Shown here piece by piece: positions 39,397 through 46,938 of a stretch of 64,000 nucleotides of DNA. This DNA is from Actinomadura luteofluorescens (GTDB lineage Bacteria > Actinomycetota > Actinomycetes > Streptosporangiales > Streptosporangiaceae): positions 1,550,001-1,614,000 of the forward strand of contig NZ_JACCBA010000001.1 in NCBI RefSeq assembly GCF_013409365.1, read 5' to 3'. The notes beneath the pieces were generated by a model. That model was not told where the DNA came from and did no database searches. It was given only the letters and a program-made list of their open reading frames with translations. Position 1 is the stretch's first letter. Each line of letters opens with the position of its first letter. A program made the position numbers and the translations under genes.

Positions 39397-40023
39397 ATGA
39401 TCATCCGTATGACCGCGCCCTCCCGTCCCGCCGCTCCCGCACCTCCGGCGGTCACGTCCGCGCCTCCGGCGATCACCTCCGCGCCTCCGGCGGTCACGTC
39501 CGCGCCTCCGGCGATGCGGCACGCCCCGCGCTGGGCGCACCTGGCCGCCCACGCGATCACCCTGCTCGCGCTGCCGTCCGGCGTCTGGCGGCTCGGCCTC
39601 GCCTTGGGCTTCCCCCTCGGATACACCGAGGAGGGCTATCGGACCGTCTGCCCGCCCGGCTTCTGGGGACCCGCCTACCTGGTCCTGCTCGCCGTCCTCA
39701 GCGAGGGCGCCGCCCTCCTGGCGCTCGGCCTCGTGCGGCCGTGGGGCGAGGTCGTCCCGCGCTGGATCCCGTTCGCCGGCGGCCGGACCGTCCCGCCCCT
39801 GGCGGCCCTGATCCCCGCGTGGGCGGGCGTCGCCGTCCTCGCCGTGCTGTGGACGCCCCTGGCGGCCTGGTGGAGCATGCCCGCGGACGACATGACCCCG
39901 GCGGGCCACACCGCGGTCGGGTTCCTCTACCTCCCTCTCGTGGCCTGGGCGCCGCTCCTCGCCGCCCTCGCCGTCGCCTACCGGCGCCGCCGCCGGGAAC
40001 GTCCTCCACCCGCGCGCGCCTGA
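39397..40023 (+). CDS. membrane protein with Pro/Ala repeat N-terminus
   Basis: The 208-residue product has an N-terminal low-complexity tract in which PPAVTSA and PPAITSA alternate, encoded by a 24-bp repeat (about 39445-39513), then four hydrophobic segments separated by short loops, and a basic C-terminus (RRRRRERPPPARA). I do not recognise a family; similar four-helix proteins are common hypothetical proteins of actinomycetes. Two ATGs (39397, 39409) are possible. It ends 5 nt before the convergent P450 gene. Confidence 0.6.
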   Translation: MIIRMTAPSRPAAPAPPAVTSAPPAITSAPPAVTSAPPAMRHAPRWAHLAAHAITLLALPSGVWRLGLALGFPLGYTEEGYRTVCPPGFWGPAYLVLLAVLSEGAALLALGLVRPWGEVVPRWIPFAGGRTVPPLAALIPAWAGVAVLAVLWTPLAAWWSMPADDMTPAGHTAVGFLYLPLVAWAPLLAALAVAYRRRRRERPPPARA

Positions 40024-40028
40024 CGGCG

Positions 40029-41279
40029 TCAGTCCGCGGGCGCGCTCCAGGCGACGGGGAGGGCGGAGGGGCCGTTGATGACGTGGCCCGGCTTGCGGGT
40101 GATCTCGTCCGACGGCACCGCCAGCCGCAGGGACGGCAGCTCGCGGGTGAGCAGCGCCACGGCCGTCTCCACCTCCATGTGCCCGAGATGGCGCCCGATG
40201 CAGTGGTGCGGCCCGTAGCCGAAGGACAGGTGCCGGTTCGGCGTGCGGCCGAAGTCCATGCGGTGCGGGTCGGTGAACACGCGCGGGTCGCAGTTCGCGG
40301 CGTCGTGGGACGGGATGACCAGGTCCCCGGGCCGCAGCCGCTCACCGCTCGGCAGCGTCACCTCGCGGGTGACCCGGCGCGGCAGGTCGTCCGCCGCGGT
40401 CGTGGAGAACAGGCGCTCCAGCTCGGTGACGGCGCCGGGGACGGCCTCGGGATGGGCGCTGAGGTAGCCGTACGCGGTCTCGTGGTCCTCGTAGGGGTGG
40501 GTGAGCAGGACGTGGATCTGCGTGCCGATGCTGCTCGCCACCGTCTCCCAGCCTCCGAGCACCAGCGTCAGCGGCAGCTTGACCTGGCGGTCGAACGGCA
40601 GGTCCGCGGCGCCCACGGCGACCCGGGACAGCAGGTCCTCGGACGGGTCGCGCCGCCGCTCCTCCACCAGGCCGCTCAGGTAGCCGACCATCGCCATCTG
40701 CGCCTCGGCCGCGTCGACGCGGGTCTGGGCGCTGGTGCCGAGGAACGCGTCGCCCCACGCGTGGAAGCGCAGCCGGTCCTCCTGCGGGAGGCCCATCATG
40801 TCGCAGATCAGGTCGAGCGAGAACGGCAGCGCGAAGGCGGTGACGAGGTCGGCGGGCTCCTTGCCCGCGAGCATCGCCGTCAGCTGCGCGGCGGCCCGCT
40901 CCCGCGCCGTGCGCCGCAGCCGCTCGGTGGCCTGTGGCGAGAACCAGTCCTTGACGGCGCCGCGGACGGCCGCGTGGTCCTCCAGGTCGAGCCCCAGCAT
41001 CGTGCCTTCGAGGTCGACGGCGTCGGCGTCCAGGGCGGCCTCCCTGGAGAACACCTCCTGGTTGCGCAGCACCTGCTCGACGTCGTGGTAGCGGGTGACG
41101 AGCTTGGCCGTTCCGCCGTCGTGGCGCCGCACCTCGGCGACTCCGGTGCCGGTCTCGCGGATCTCGTGGTAGCGCGCGTTCTTGTGCAGCCCCGGCCTGT
41201 TGACGCCGTCGGCGTCGCTGTCCAGCGGATGCGGGATGCGGGCGGGTGCGGACTTCTCCGGGGCGGCGTCGAGGGCCAT
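40029..41279 (-). CDS. cytochrome P450
   Basis: The 416-residue protein has the haem-binding loop FGYGPHHCIGRHLG (axial Cys), the I-helix oxygen-binding segment LVLGGWETVASS and the K-helix ELERL, so it is a complete bacterial class I P450. Redox partners are not adjacent. Substrate is unknown. It is followed by nothing on its strand and preceded by a CoA-transferase 119 nt upstream, so the two may be separate or one small accessory set. GGGATCC precedes the ATG. Confidence 0.92.
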   Translation of the reverse strand: MALDAAPEKSAPARIPHPLDSDADGVNRPGLHKNARYHEIRETGTGVAEVRRHDGGTAKLVTRYHDVEQVLRNQEVFSREAALDADAVDLEGTMLGLDLEDHAAVRGAVKDWFSPQATERLRRTARERAAAQLTAMLAGKEPADLVTAFALPFSLDLICDMMGLPQEDRLRFHAWGDAFLGTSAQTRVDAAEAQMAMVGYLSGLVEERRRDPSEDLLSRVAVGAADLPFDRQVKLPLTLVLGGWETVASSIGTQIHVLLTHPYEDHETAYGYLSAHPEAVPGAVTELERLFSTTAADDLPRRVTREVTLPSGERLRPGDLVIPSHDAANCDPRVFTDPHRMDFGRTPNRHLSFGYGPHHCIGRHLGHMEVETAVALLTRELPSLRLAVPSDEITRKPGHVINGPSALPVAWSAPAD

Positions 41280-41398
41280 GCGGCGGATCCCTTCGTCGTT
41301 CGGACGCGGCAGGGTTCGATGGCCGGACCGTCAGGGGCAGGCCGGACGAAGCCCACGATTCGGAATGCCTGCCAGAAGGACTTCCACGCCCGCGCGGA

Positions 41399-42586
41399 TC
41401 ACAAACCCATGATCGTCCCCTTGCCCCGCAGGGCCTCGACGCGCTCGGGCGGCAGGGCCAGGACGTCCCGGAGGACCTCGTCCGTGTGCTCGCCCAGGGC
41501 GGGGGCCGGGACCGGGGGCGGGGACGCCTCACCGAGCCGCACGGGCGAGCCCGGGGCCAGGTGCGGGCCCACGCCCGGCTGGTCGAGCGGCGCCATGAGC
41601 GGCTCGTCCCGCAGCCCGGCGGCCACCTCCGCGAAGTCGCGGTAGCGGGACCACAGGACGGACGTCCCCTCCAGCCCGCCGGCGACCTGCTCGCAGGTGC
41701 GGGACGCGAACCAGGACGCGAGCACGCCGCCGAGCGCCTCCCGGTGGCCGTAGCGGTCGCCGGCGCGGCGGAAGTCGGCGCCCAGGGCGCGTTCGAGGGC
41801 CTCGACCACCTCGCCGAGGCCGGTCGCCTCCACCAGGTCGCGCCAGTGCCGGGCGGTGAGGATCGCGACCATCACCCGCCCGTCGGCCGTGGCGAAGTCG
41901 CGGCCGAAGTCGCCGAAGAGGTGGTTGCCGAGGCGCGCTCTGGGCTCCCCGAGCTGGGCCTCCGCGAGGTACCCGAGGTTCCCCGCGGTGGCCAGGGCGA
42001 CGTCCTGCAGCGCGACCTGGATCCGCATGCCCTCGCCCGTGCGCGACCGGTGCCGTTCCGCCGCCAGCAGCCCGACGGCCATGTAGAGGCCGCACGCCAC
42101 GTCCCACGCGGGCAGCGCGTGGTTGACGGGCGCCTCCAGACCCGCGGGCCCCGTGATCGCCGGGAAGCCCATGGCGGCGTTCACCGTGTAGTCGACGGCG
42201 TTGCCGCCTCCCCGCGTCCCCTGGAGCCGGACGTGGATCAGGTCGGGCCGCGCGGCCTTCAGCTCCTCGTAGGACAGCCCCGGCCGCGGGGGCGCGTTGG
42301 TCAGGACGACTCCGCCGTCCGCGACGAGCCCGGCGACCAGTTCGCGGCCCTCGGGCGAGCGCAGGTCGACGGCGACCGATCGCTTGCCCTTGTTCAGCCC
42401 GGCCCAGTACAGGCTCCGCCCGGACGGCGCGAGCGGCCACCGGTCGATGTCGGGCCCGCCGCCGATCTGGTCGACGCGGATGACGTCCGCGCCGAGCTGG
42501 GCCAGGGTCATCCCGCCCAGCGGCGTCGCGACGAAGCTGGACAGCTCGATGACGCGCATGCCGTCCAGGGGCAGTAGGTCGGTCAT
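41399..42586 (-). CDS. CaiB/BaiF (class III) CoA-transferase or acyl-CoA racemase
   Basis: The 395-residue protein has the family start LDGMRVIELSSFVATPLGGMTLAQLGADVIRVD, recognised in parts, and LNKGKRSVAVDLRSPEGR. LPAWDVACGLYMAVGLLAAERHR places an Asp at the expected catalytic position (the Asp that forms the acyl anhydride). The family includes formyl-CoA transferases and 2-methylacyl-CoA racemases; the exact reaction cannot be read. Neighbours give no pathway. Confidence 0.88.
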   Translation of the reverse strand: MTDLLPLDGMRVIELSSFVATPLGGMTLAQLGADVIRVDQIGGGPDIDRWPLAPSGRSLYWAGLNKGKRSVAVDLRSPEGRELVAGLVADGGVVLTNAPPRPGLSYEELKAARPDLIHVRLQGTRGGGNAVDYTVNAAMGFPAITGPAGLEAPVNHALPAWDVACGLYMAVGLLAAERHRSRTGEGMRIQVALQDVALATAGNLGYLAEAQLGEPRARLGNHLFGDFGRDFATADGRVMVAILTARHWRDLVEATGLGEVVEALERALGADFRRAGDRYGHREALGGVLASWFASRTCEQVAGGLEGTSVLWSRYRDFAEVAAGLRDEPLMAPLDQPGVGPHLAPGSPVRLGEASPPPVPAPALGEHTDEVLRDVLALPPERVEALRGKGTIMGL

Positions 42587-42703
42587 CCGGCCATGTCTAC
42601 CAAGCGCCCTCCCCCGGGCCGGGCCCGGGGAGGACCGCGCCGGAGGGGCCGGCTCGGGGGGTCGCGGCCCCGCCGGCGCGATCGGTCCGGCCTCGGGGGT
42701 GGC

Positions 42704-43207
42704 TCAGCCGGCTTCGGGGACGGGGAGCGTGGGCTGCCCGTCGACGCCGAGGGTGTCCTCGACGAGGGTGACGAAGACCTCGGCGTCGTGCAGGAGCTCC
42801 TCCGCCTCGCGCGGGGTGACGGCGCGCGGCAGGCCCGCCTCGGCGGCGGCGCGCTTGTCGGCGCCGGCGGCGAAGAAGGCGGCCCACTCGCGCAGCGCGG
42901 GCTCGGCCTCGGGCAGCAGCACCCAGACGCTGCGCGGACGGCCGCGGCGGTGGGTCTCCAGAGGCTCCTTGGACGCCAGGACGGCGGCGGCCGCGCGCAG
43001 CGCCGCCAGGTGGGCGCACACGTAGCGGACGGCGGGCGAGGTGGCCTCGGCCGCCTCGGCGAGGCCCATGCGGGCGGCGTGCAACTGCCCGACGGCCGTG
43101 TGCGCCGGGCGCGGCGCGGGCATCGGGCGGTGGCGTGGGCGAGGACTCGGGGACGGGACGGACTGGGCTGCGGAGTGGACTCCGCGTGCGGTCATCGTTC
43201 CGGACAT
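42704..43207 (-). CDS. SAV_6107-type HEPN protein, predicted SOS gene
   Basis: The 167-residue protein matches the SAV_6107-like HEPN family: a Pro/Arg-rich N-terminal 40 residues, then a helical domain with LAEAAEATSPAVRYVCAHLAALRAAAAVLA, recognised in parts, and a C-terminal WVLLPEAEPALREWAAFFAAGADKR region. R61-x4-H66 (RYVCAH) could be a HEPN R-x4-6-H site but its position is not the usual one. I recall relatives near translesion polymerase genes in Streptomyces, unverified here. The ATG at 43207 follows GGAAGGAGG. A promoter and a perfect SOS-box-type sequence lie upstream, so DNA-damage induction is expected. Function unknown. Confidence 0.75.
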   Translation of the reverse strand: MSGTMTARGVHSAAQSVPSPSPRPRHRPMPAPRPAHTAVGQLHAARMGLAEAAEATSPAVRYVCAHLAALRAAAAVLASKEPLETHRRGRPRSVWVLLPEAEPALREWAAFFAAGADKRAAAEAGLPRAVTPREAEELLHDAEVFVTLVEDTLGVDGQPTLPVPEAG

Positions 43208-43339
43208 GTCTGCCTCCTTCCGGGGCTCGGGCCGGCCGGGCGGAGAGCTTCCCCTCTCTCCGCCCGGCCGTCCGTCCCGCCGAAACACCGCGATCGGCGG
43301 GGACGTCGCCCTGGCGCGGGCCGCGAGTCCCGCACCACA

Positions 43340-43355
43340 TCGAACATAAGTTCGA
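43340..43355. promoter_or_regulatory. LexA (SOS) box
   Basis: TCGAACATAAGTTCGA is a perfect match to the actinobacterial LexA site TCGAAC-N4-GTTCGA. It lies just downstream of the -10 of the promoter at 43366-43394, where a repressor would block initiation, and 133 bp upstream of the HEPN gene start. Confidence 0.85.
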
Positions 43356-43365
43356 CGCGCTTCAC

Positions 43366-43394
43366 AGTAAACCGCCCTGACGGCGATTCGTCAA
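43366..43394 (-). promoter_or_regulatory. promoter of the HEPN gene
   Basis: Minus strand TTGACG (43394-43389) and TTTACT (43371-43366) with a 17-bp spacer. The predicted start near 43359 lies next to the SOS box. A second perfect palindrome abuts the -35. Confidence 0.65.
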
Positions 43395-43409
43395 CGTGTT
43401 CGAACACGT
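43394..43409. promoter_or_regulatory. 16-bp palindrome next to the HEPN promoter
   Basis: ACGTGTTCGAACACGT is a perfect 16-bp palindrome whose left end touches the -35 hexamer. It shares the GTTCGAAC core with SOS boxes but in inverted half-site order, so it is probably a site for another regulator. Confidence 0.6.
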
Positions 43410-43457
43410 GGCGTATCCCGCAGGTCAGCGCACTTGACAGCGGCCCGGACGCGGGCG

Positions 43458-44225
43458 CTAGCGAGGCCGCCTGACGTGCACGGGGACGCCCGTGCCGACG
43501 AGGTTCGGGAAGTACTCGGCGATGTGCATCGGCATGCGGACGCAGCCGTGCGAGGCGGGGTTCATGGGCACGTCCAGGGCGCCGTGGAAGGCGATGCCGC
43601 CGTTGAAGTAGATCGGGTTGTAGAGCTGCCCCAGCGGTGAGGTCTCCCAGCCGGAGGCGCGGCGTCCCGTCTGGAAGTCGCCCGTACCGGTCGTGGCATA
43701 GCGGCAGCGCGCGACGGTGGCGCCCCGGTCCTTGGCGCAGTAGTACTCCCCCGAGCCCGACGACACGTGCGTGATGAGCCGCGGGCTGCCGCTCCTGTAG
43801 AGGACGAGGTACTGGCGCTTCAGATCCACGTCGACGCGGTTCTTCTCGCGCTTCTTGGCCACCGGCCGAGGCTCCTTGGGAGCGTCCAGGGCCTTCCAGA
43901 ACGCCGCGGAAAGGGTGCTCTTCTGCTTGAGGCGGTTCACCGCCTGGAACGCCCACACGGCCGTCTGCGTCGACGGCCCGTACCTCCCGTCCGCCTTTCC
44001 CGGGTCGTAGTGCAGTTCCTTGAGGCGGCGCTGGAGCGCCTTGACGTCAGGCCCCTTGGCGCCCGGTTTCAGCTTGCGGTGGGTGGGGCTCGGCTTGGGC
44101 GTCGCCGGCGCCTTGGACGGCGTCCCCTTCGGCGACCCCTTGGACGGGGCGGGTGCCGCCGAGTCGATGTCGTTGCAGCCCGTCAGGACGACGGCCGCGA
44201 TCAGCAGAACCGCGCTCTTCCGCAC
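43458..44225 (-). CDS. L,D-transpeptidase lipoprotein
   Basis: The 255-residue protein has a lipobox (VVLTGC, Cys17), a Lys/Pro-rich linker, a peptidoglycan-binding_1 domain (about residues 55-105, KPGAKGPDVKALQRRLKELHYDPGKADGRYGPSTQTAV in parts) and a YkuD catalytic domain with IAFHGALDVPMNPASHGCVRM (catalytic His and Cys). It should form 3-3 cross-links or attach proteins in the cell wall. A YkuD-type VDLKRQYLVLY strand precedes the active site. It is divergent from the YbaK-like gene. Confidence 0.93.
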   Translation of the reverse strand: MRKSAVLLIAAVVLTGCNDIDSAAPAPSKGSPKGTPSKAPATPKPSPTHRKLKPGAKGPDVKALQRRLKELHYDPGKADGRYGPSTQTAVWAFQAVNRLKQKSTLSAAFWKALDAPKEPRPVAKKREKNRVDVDLKRQYLVLYRSGSPRLITHVSSGSGEYYCAKDRGATVARCRYATTGTGDFQTGRRASGWETSPLGQLYNPIYFNGGIAFHGALDVPMNPASHGCVRMPMHIAEYFPNLVGTGVPVHVRRPR

Positions 44226-44256
44226 GTCGCTCGCTCTCCCTCGCGTGCGCTGACCT

Positions 44257-44262
44257 TAAAGT
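44257..44262 (+). promoter_or_regulatory. -10 element for leaderless YbaK-like gene
   Basis: TAAAGT ends 7 nt before the ATG at 44270, so transcription should start at or near the start codon. No Shine-Dalgarno sequence is present. Confidence 0.5.
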
Positions 44263-44269
44263 TCTACCC

Positions 44270-44734
44270 ATGCATCCGAATGCCGAAATCGTCGCGAAGG
44301 CTCTGCTCGACCTGGGCGCGACGGGAGCGATCGTCGAGCTGCCCGACTCCGCGAGGACGGCGCAGGCCGCCGCCGAGCAGCTGGGCTGCGAGGTCGGCGC
44401 GATCGCCAACAGCCTGGTGTTCGACGCCGACGGGTCGCCGCTGCTGGTGATGACCAGCGGCGCGCACCGCGTCGACACGGTGAAGGTGGCGGCGCTGGTG
44501 GGCGCGGCTAAGGTGCGGCGGGCGTCCCCGGAGTTCGTCCGGGAGGCGACCGGCCAGCCGATCGGGGGCGTCGCGCCGGTCGGCCATCCGGAGCCGATCC
44601 GCACGCTGGTGGACGTCTGGCTGGACAGGTACGACGAGGTGTGGGCGGCGGGCGGGCACCCGCACACCGTCTTCCCCACGTCGTACGGCGAACTGCTGAG
44701 GATCACCGGGGGAACCCCCGCGGAGGTGGAGTGA
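44270..44734 (+). CDS. YbaK/ProX-type aminoacyl-tRNA deacylase
   Basis: The 154-residue protein has the YbaK/EbsC pattern: AAEQLGCEVGAIANSLVF, VKVAALVGAAKVRRASPEFVREATGQPIGGVAPVGHP (in parts) and HTVFPTSYGELLRIT. Relatives hydrolyse mischarged tRNAs (Cys-tRNA-Pro, Ala-tRNA-Pro). A single free-standing domain is expected here. The ATG follows a -10-like TAAAGT and no ribosome-binding site. The stop overlaps the ATG of the ArsC-like gene (TGATG). Confidence 0.88.
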   Translation: MHPNAEIVAKALLDLGATGAIVELPDSARTAQAAAEQLGCEVGAIANSLVFDADGSPLLVMTSGAHRVDTVKVAALVGAAKVRRASPEFVREATGQPIGGVAPVGHPEPIRTLVDVWLDRYDEVWAAGGHPHTVFPTSYGELLRITGGTPAEVE

Positions 44735-45084
44735 TGGAGCTCTGGCACAACCCGCGCTGCTCGAAGAGCCGCAGCGCCAAGGCCGCACTGGACGAGGCGG
44801 GCGTGCGGTACACCGAGCGCCGCTACCTGGACGAGCCGCCCACGGCGCAGGAGCTCGACGAGGTCCTCGCCCGGATCGGCGCCGAGCCCTGGGACGTGGC
44901 GCGGCTGAACGAGCCCGTCGCCAAGGAGCTCGGGCTCAAGGACCTCGAACGCGACCGGGCCCGCTGGATCGAGGTCATGGTGGCGAACCCGGTGCTGATC
45001 CAGCGTCCGATCGTCGTGGCGGACGAGACCGCCGTCGTGGCGCGCGATGCCGAATCGGTGCGCAAGGCCCTCGACAGCCAGTGA
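44734..45084 (+). CDS. ArsC/Spx-family arsenate reductase-like protein
   Basis: The 116-residue thioredoxin-fold protein has HNPRCSKSRSAKAALDEAG (Cys9 as in glutaredoxin-dependent ArsC), RRYLDEPPTAQEL and VLIQRPIVVADETAVVAR. It resembles YfgD-type ArsC proteins. No other arsenic genes lie near, so a housekeeping reductase role is as likely as arsenate reduction. It overlaps the YbaK-like gene by one base. Confidence 0.88.
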   Translation: MELWHNPRCSKSRSAKAALDEAGVRYTERRYLDEPPTAQELDEVLARIGAEPWDVARLNEPVAKELGLKDLERDRARWIEVMVANPVLIQRPIVVADETAVVARDAESVRKALDSQ

Positions 45085-45140
45085 CACCAGTGTGATTCTG
45101 GGGAGTCGGGAAACGCCGAGGGGCGAGCACCGGAGGGGTG

Positions 45141-45983
45141 ATGGCGACGCAGATGCGGACGGGTCCGGCGGCGCGCGACCCGGAGTTCCGGGGGATCGAC
45201 CCGCCCGCGCTCAACCAGGTCATCAGGCAGCTCCAGGACGCGCAGAACGCGATCCAGGGGTGGCTGAACGGCCATCGCCCGCCGCCCGGCGTCTCCGCCG
45301 CCGGGTACCGGCAGGCCGACGAGGTGGCGCGGTGGGCCGCCGAGCAGCTCGGGATGCTGACCCGCCGGTACAACTTCGCGGTCACCCATCCCTCACCCGG
45401 CGGCGGCATCGACATGCCGCCGGCGCCCACCCCGGCTCCGGCGCCGCGCCCGGCCGGCGGCGGCCCGGCGGGCGCGCCGCGCCCGGTGAAGGCGCCGCCG
45501 CACCGGACCCCGCCCGCGAAGGCGGCGCCGCAGCCGACCCCGCACGGCGCCGGTGACATCGGCGACTTCCCCGACCGGCCCGCGGCGTCCCGGGCCGCCA
45601 AGGCCGACGCGCTGGCCGTGGCGGCGTCGGTCCAGCACGGCCGGCCCGTCCCGGACTCGGTGTGGAGGCATCTGCGGGCCAACGCGGGCGACCCCGACTA
45701 CACCGAGAAGTTCTACGAGCGGCTCGGCCCCGCGGCCGCCGCCGACCTGCTGAAGGCCGCCCAGGGTGACAAGGCGAGGCTGGGGGCCGTGCAGCAGTCG
45801 CTCGGAACGTCCAGCCACCATCTGACGATGGACGTGAAGTGGCTGCGCGCCTTCCTGGCCGAGGCCGACCGCGCCGATATCCGTCCCGTCGCGGTCCAGG
45901 TGCTCCTGGGCGCCGACATGAGCGGCCGTACGCGCGAGGCCATCGCCAGGCTCGACCTGCACCCGTCCACCGCCACCGCCTGA
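45141..45983 (+). CDS. hypothetical protein, WXG/ESX-associated type
   Basis: The 280-residue product has a helical N-terminal part (ALNQVIRQLQDAQNAIQGWLNG, YRQADEVARWAAEQLGMLTRRY), a Pro/Ala-rich linker (about residues 95-145) and a C-terminal domain with SVWRHLRANAGDPDYTEKFYERLGPAAAADLLKAAQ, in parts. This C-terminal pattern occurs in large actinobacterial proteins linked to type VII substrates (DUF6571-like), as I remember them. An ATG at 45141 is preceded by a GTG and GGAGGG. The downstream gene encodes a WXG-like protein 9 nt away. No secretion machinery is near. Confidence 0.6.
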   Translation: MATQMRTGPAARDPEFRGIDPPALNQVIRQLQDAQNAIQGWLNGHRPPPGVSAAGYRQADEVARWAAEQLGMLTRRYNFAVTHPSPGGGIDMPPAPTPAPAPRPAGGGPAGAPRPVKAPPHRTPPAKAAPQPTPHGAGDIGDFPDRPAASRAAKADALAVAASVQHGRPVPDSVWRHLRANAGDPDYTEKFYERLGPAAAADLLKAAQGDKARLGAVQQSLGTSSHHLTMDVKWLRAFLAEADRADIRPVAVQVLLGADMSGRTREAIARLDLHPSTATA

Positions 45984-45992
45984 GAGGTCGCC

Positions 45993-46325
45993 ATGGCCGC
46001 TCCACCGCCTCCGGGCAGCCTGCCCCCGCCGATCACGGGCGCCGCGTCGGCCCGGCTGTCGCCCGCCGAGCAGCCCAATCCGGAGTACCAGCAGCTCTAC
46101 CAGGCGTACGCCGACGCCTACGGCAGCATCGACCGGCTCCGCCAGGCACTGGACGGGCCCGTCAAGACGCTCGGCGGGACGGACGCGTGGCTCGGCCCGG
46201 AGGCGCGCGAATGGGGCGGGCAGCTCGACACCAACCGCGGAACGCTGCGCAAGGCCGCCGACCGCATCCTCTGGGACCTCTACGATCGGCTTTCCGCGAC
46301 CCAGCGGACCATCACGCGGGTCTAG
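45993..46325 (+). CDS. small helical WXG-like protein
   Basis: The 110-residue protein has a Pro-rich start and two helices around a turn with GTDAWLGPEAREWGGQL, a variant of the W-x-G loop, then LRKAADRILWDLYDRLSATQRT. Size and layout fit WXG100-type helical hairpins. It follows the 280-aa protein in the same operon. The GNAT gene starts 10 nt after its stop. Confidence 0.6.
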   Translation: MAAPPPPGSLPPPITGAASARLSPAEQPNPEYQQLYQAYADAYGSIDRLRQALDGPVKTLGGTDAWLGPEAREWGGQLDTNRGTLRKAADRILWDLYDRLSATQRTITRV

Positions 46326-46328
46326 TCT
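46323..46328 (+). promoter_or_regulatory. -10 element for leaderless GNAT gene
   Basis: TAGTCT overlaps the stop codon of the preceding gene and ends 7 nt before the GTG at 46336. No ribosome-binding site is evident. Confidence 0.45.
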
Positions 46329-46335
46329 CTGTCGG

Positions 46336-46938
46336 GTGAGGGACCCGAAGCTGCGCGAGATCGACGAACGCGCCTTCCTACGCAGGCTGAGCCCCATGCT
46401 GGACGTGTACGCGGCCGCGATGGAACCGCCGAACGAGCAGCTCCCGGGCCGGCACACCATCATGGAGCGGCATGCCTCGTATCCGGGGTTCCGCGCGTTC
46501 GTGGTCGAGCGGCGTGCGGCGCTGCCGGTCATGCCGGGGCCCGTCCAGGGGTTCGCCTACGGGTTCCACGGGGCGCGCGGCCAGTGGTGGCACGACGTCG
46601 TCCACCAGGCGCTGTCCGACCGGGAGGGGCCCGACCGCGCCGACGCGTGGCTGGAGGACGCCTTCGAGGTCGCCGAACTGCACGTCCATCCGCAGTCGCA
46701 GGGCAAGGGCCTCGGCCGGGCGCTGCTCGGCGCGCTGTGCGGCGGGCGGCCGGAGCGGACGGTCGTGCTGTCGACGCTCGACAGGAGGCCGGACACCCCG
46801 GCGCGCCACCTCTACCGTTCAATAGGCCTGGTCGACCTGCTGACCGACTTCGAGTTCCCGGGCGGAGGGCCCCGCTACGCGGTGATGGGCGGGCGGCTGC
46901 CCCTGGCCCCGTACCCGGCGCCGTCCAGCAGCGCGTAG
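46336..46938 (+). CDS. GNAT-family N-acetyltransferase
   Basis: The 200-residue protein has the acetyl-CoA loop [22 protein letters not shown] (Q-x-x-G-x-G/A) and a C-terminal [21 protein letters not shown] strand-loop. Substrate is unknown. The GTG at 46336 is followed by a normal N-terminus ([14 protein letters not shown]). Its 3' end overlaps the convergent metF gene by 64 nt, and the overlap codes for both C-termini. Confidence 0.85.
   Translation: MRDPKLREIDERAFLRRLSPMLDVYAAAMEPPNEQLPGRHTIMERHASYPGFRAFVVERRAALPVMPGPVQGFAYGFHGARGQWWHDVVHQALSDREGPDRADAWLEDAFEVAELHVHPQSQGKGLGRALLGALCGGRPERTVVLSTLDRRPDTPARHLYRSIGLVDLLTDFEFPGGGPRYAVMGGRLPLAPYPAPSSSA

Noticed and set aside
40029-42586. Secondary-metabolite gene cluster
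   Set aside because: Only a P450 and a CoA-transferase are present, with no core synthase, carrier protein or tailoring set.
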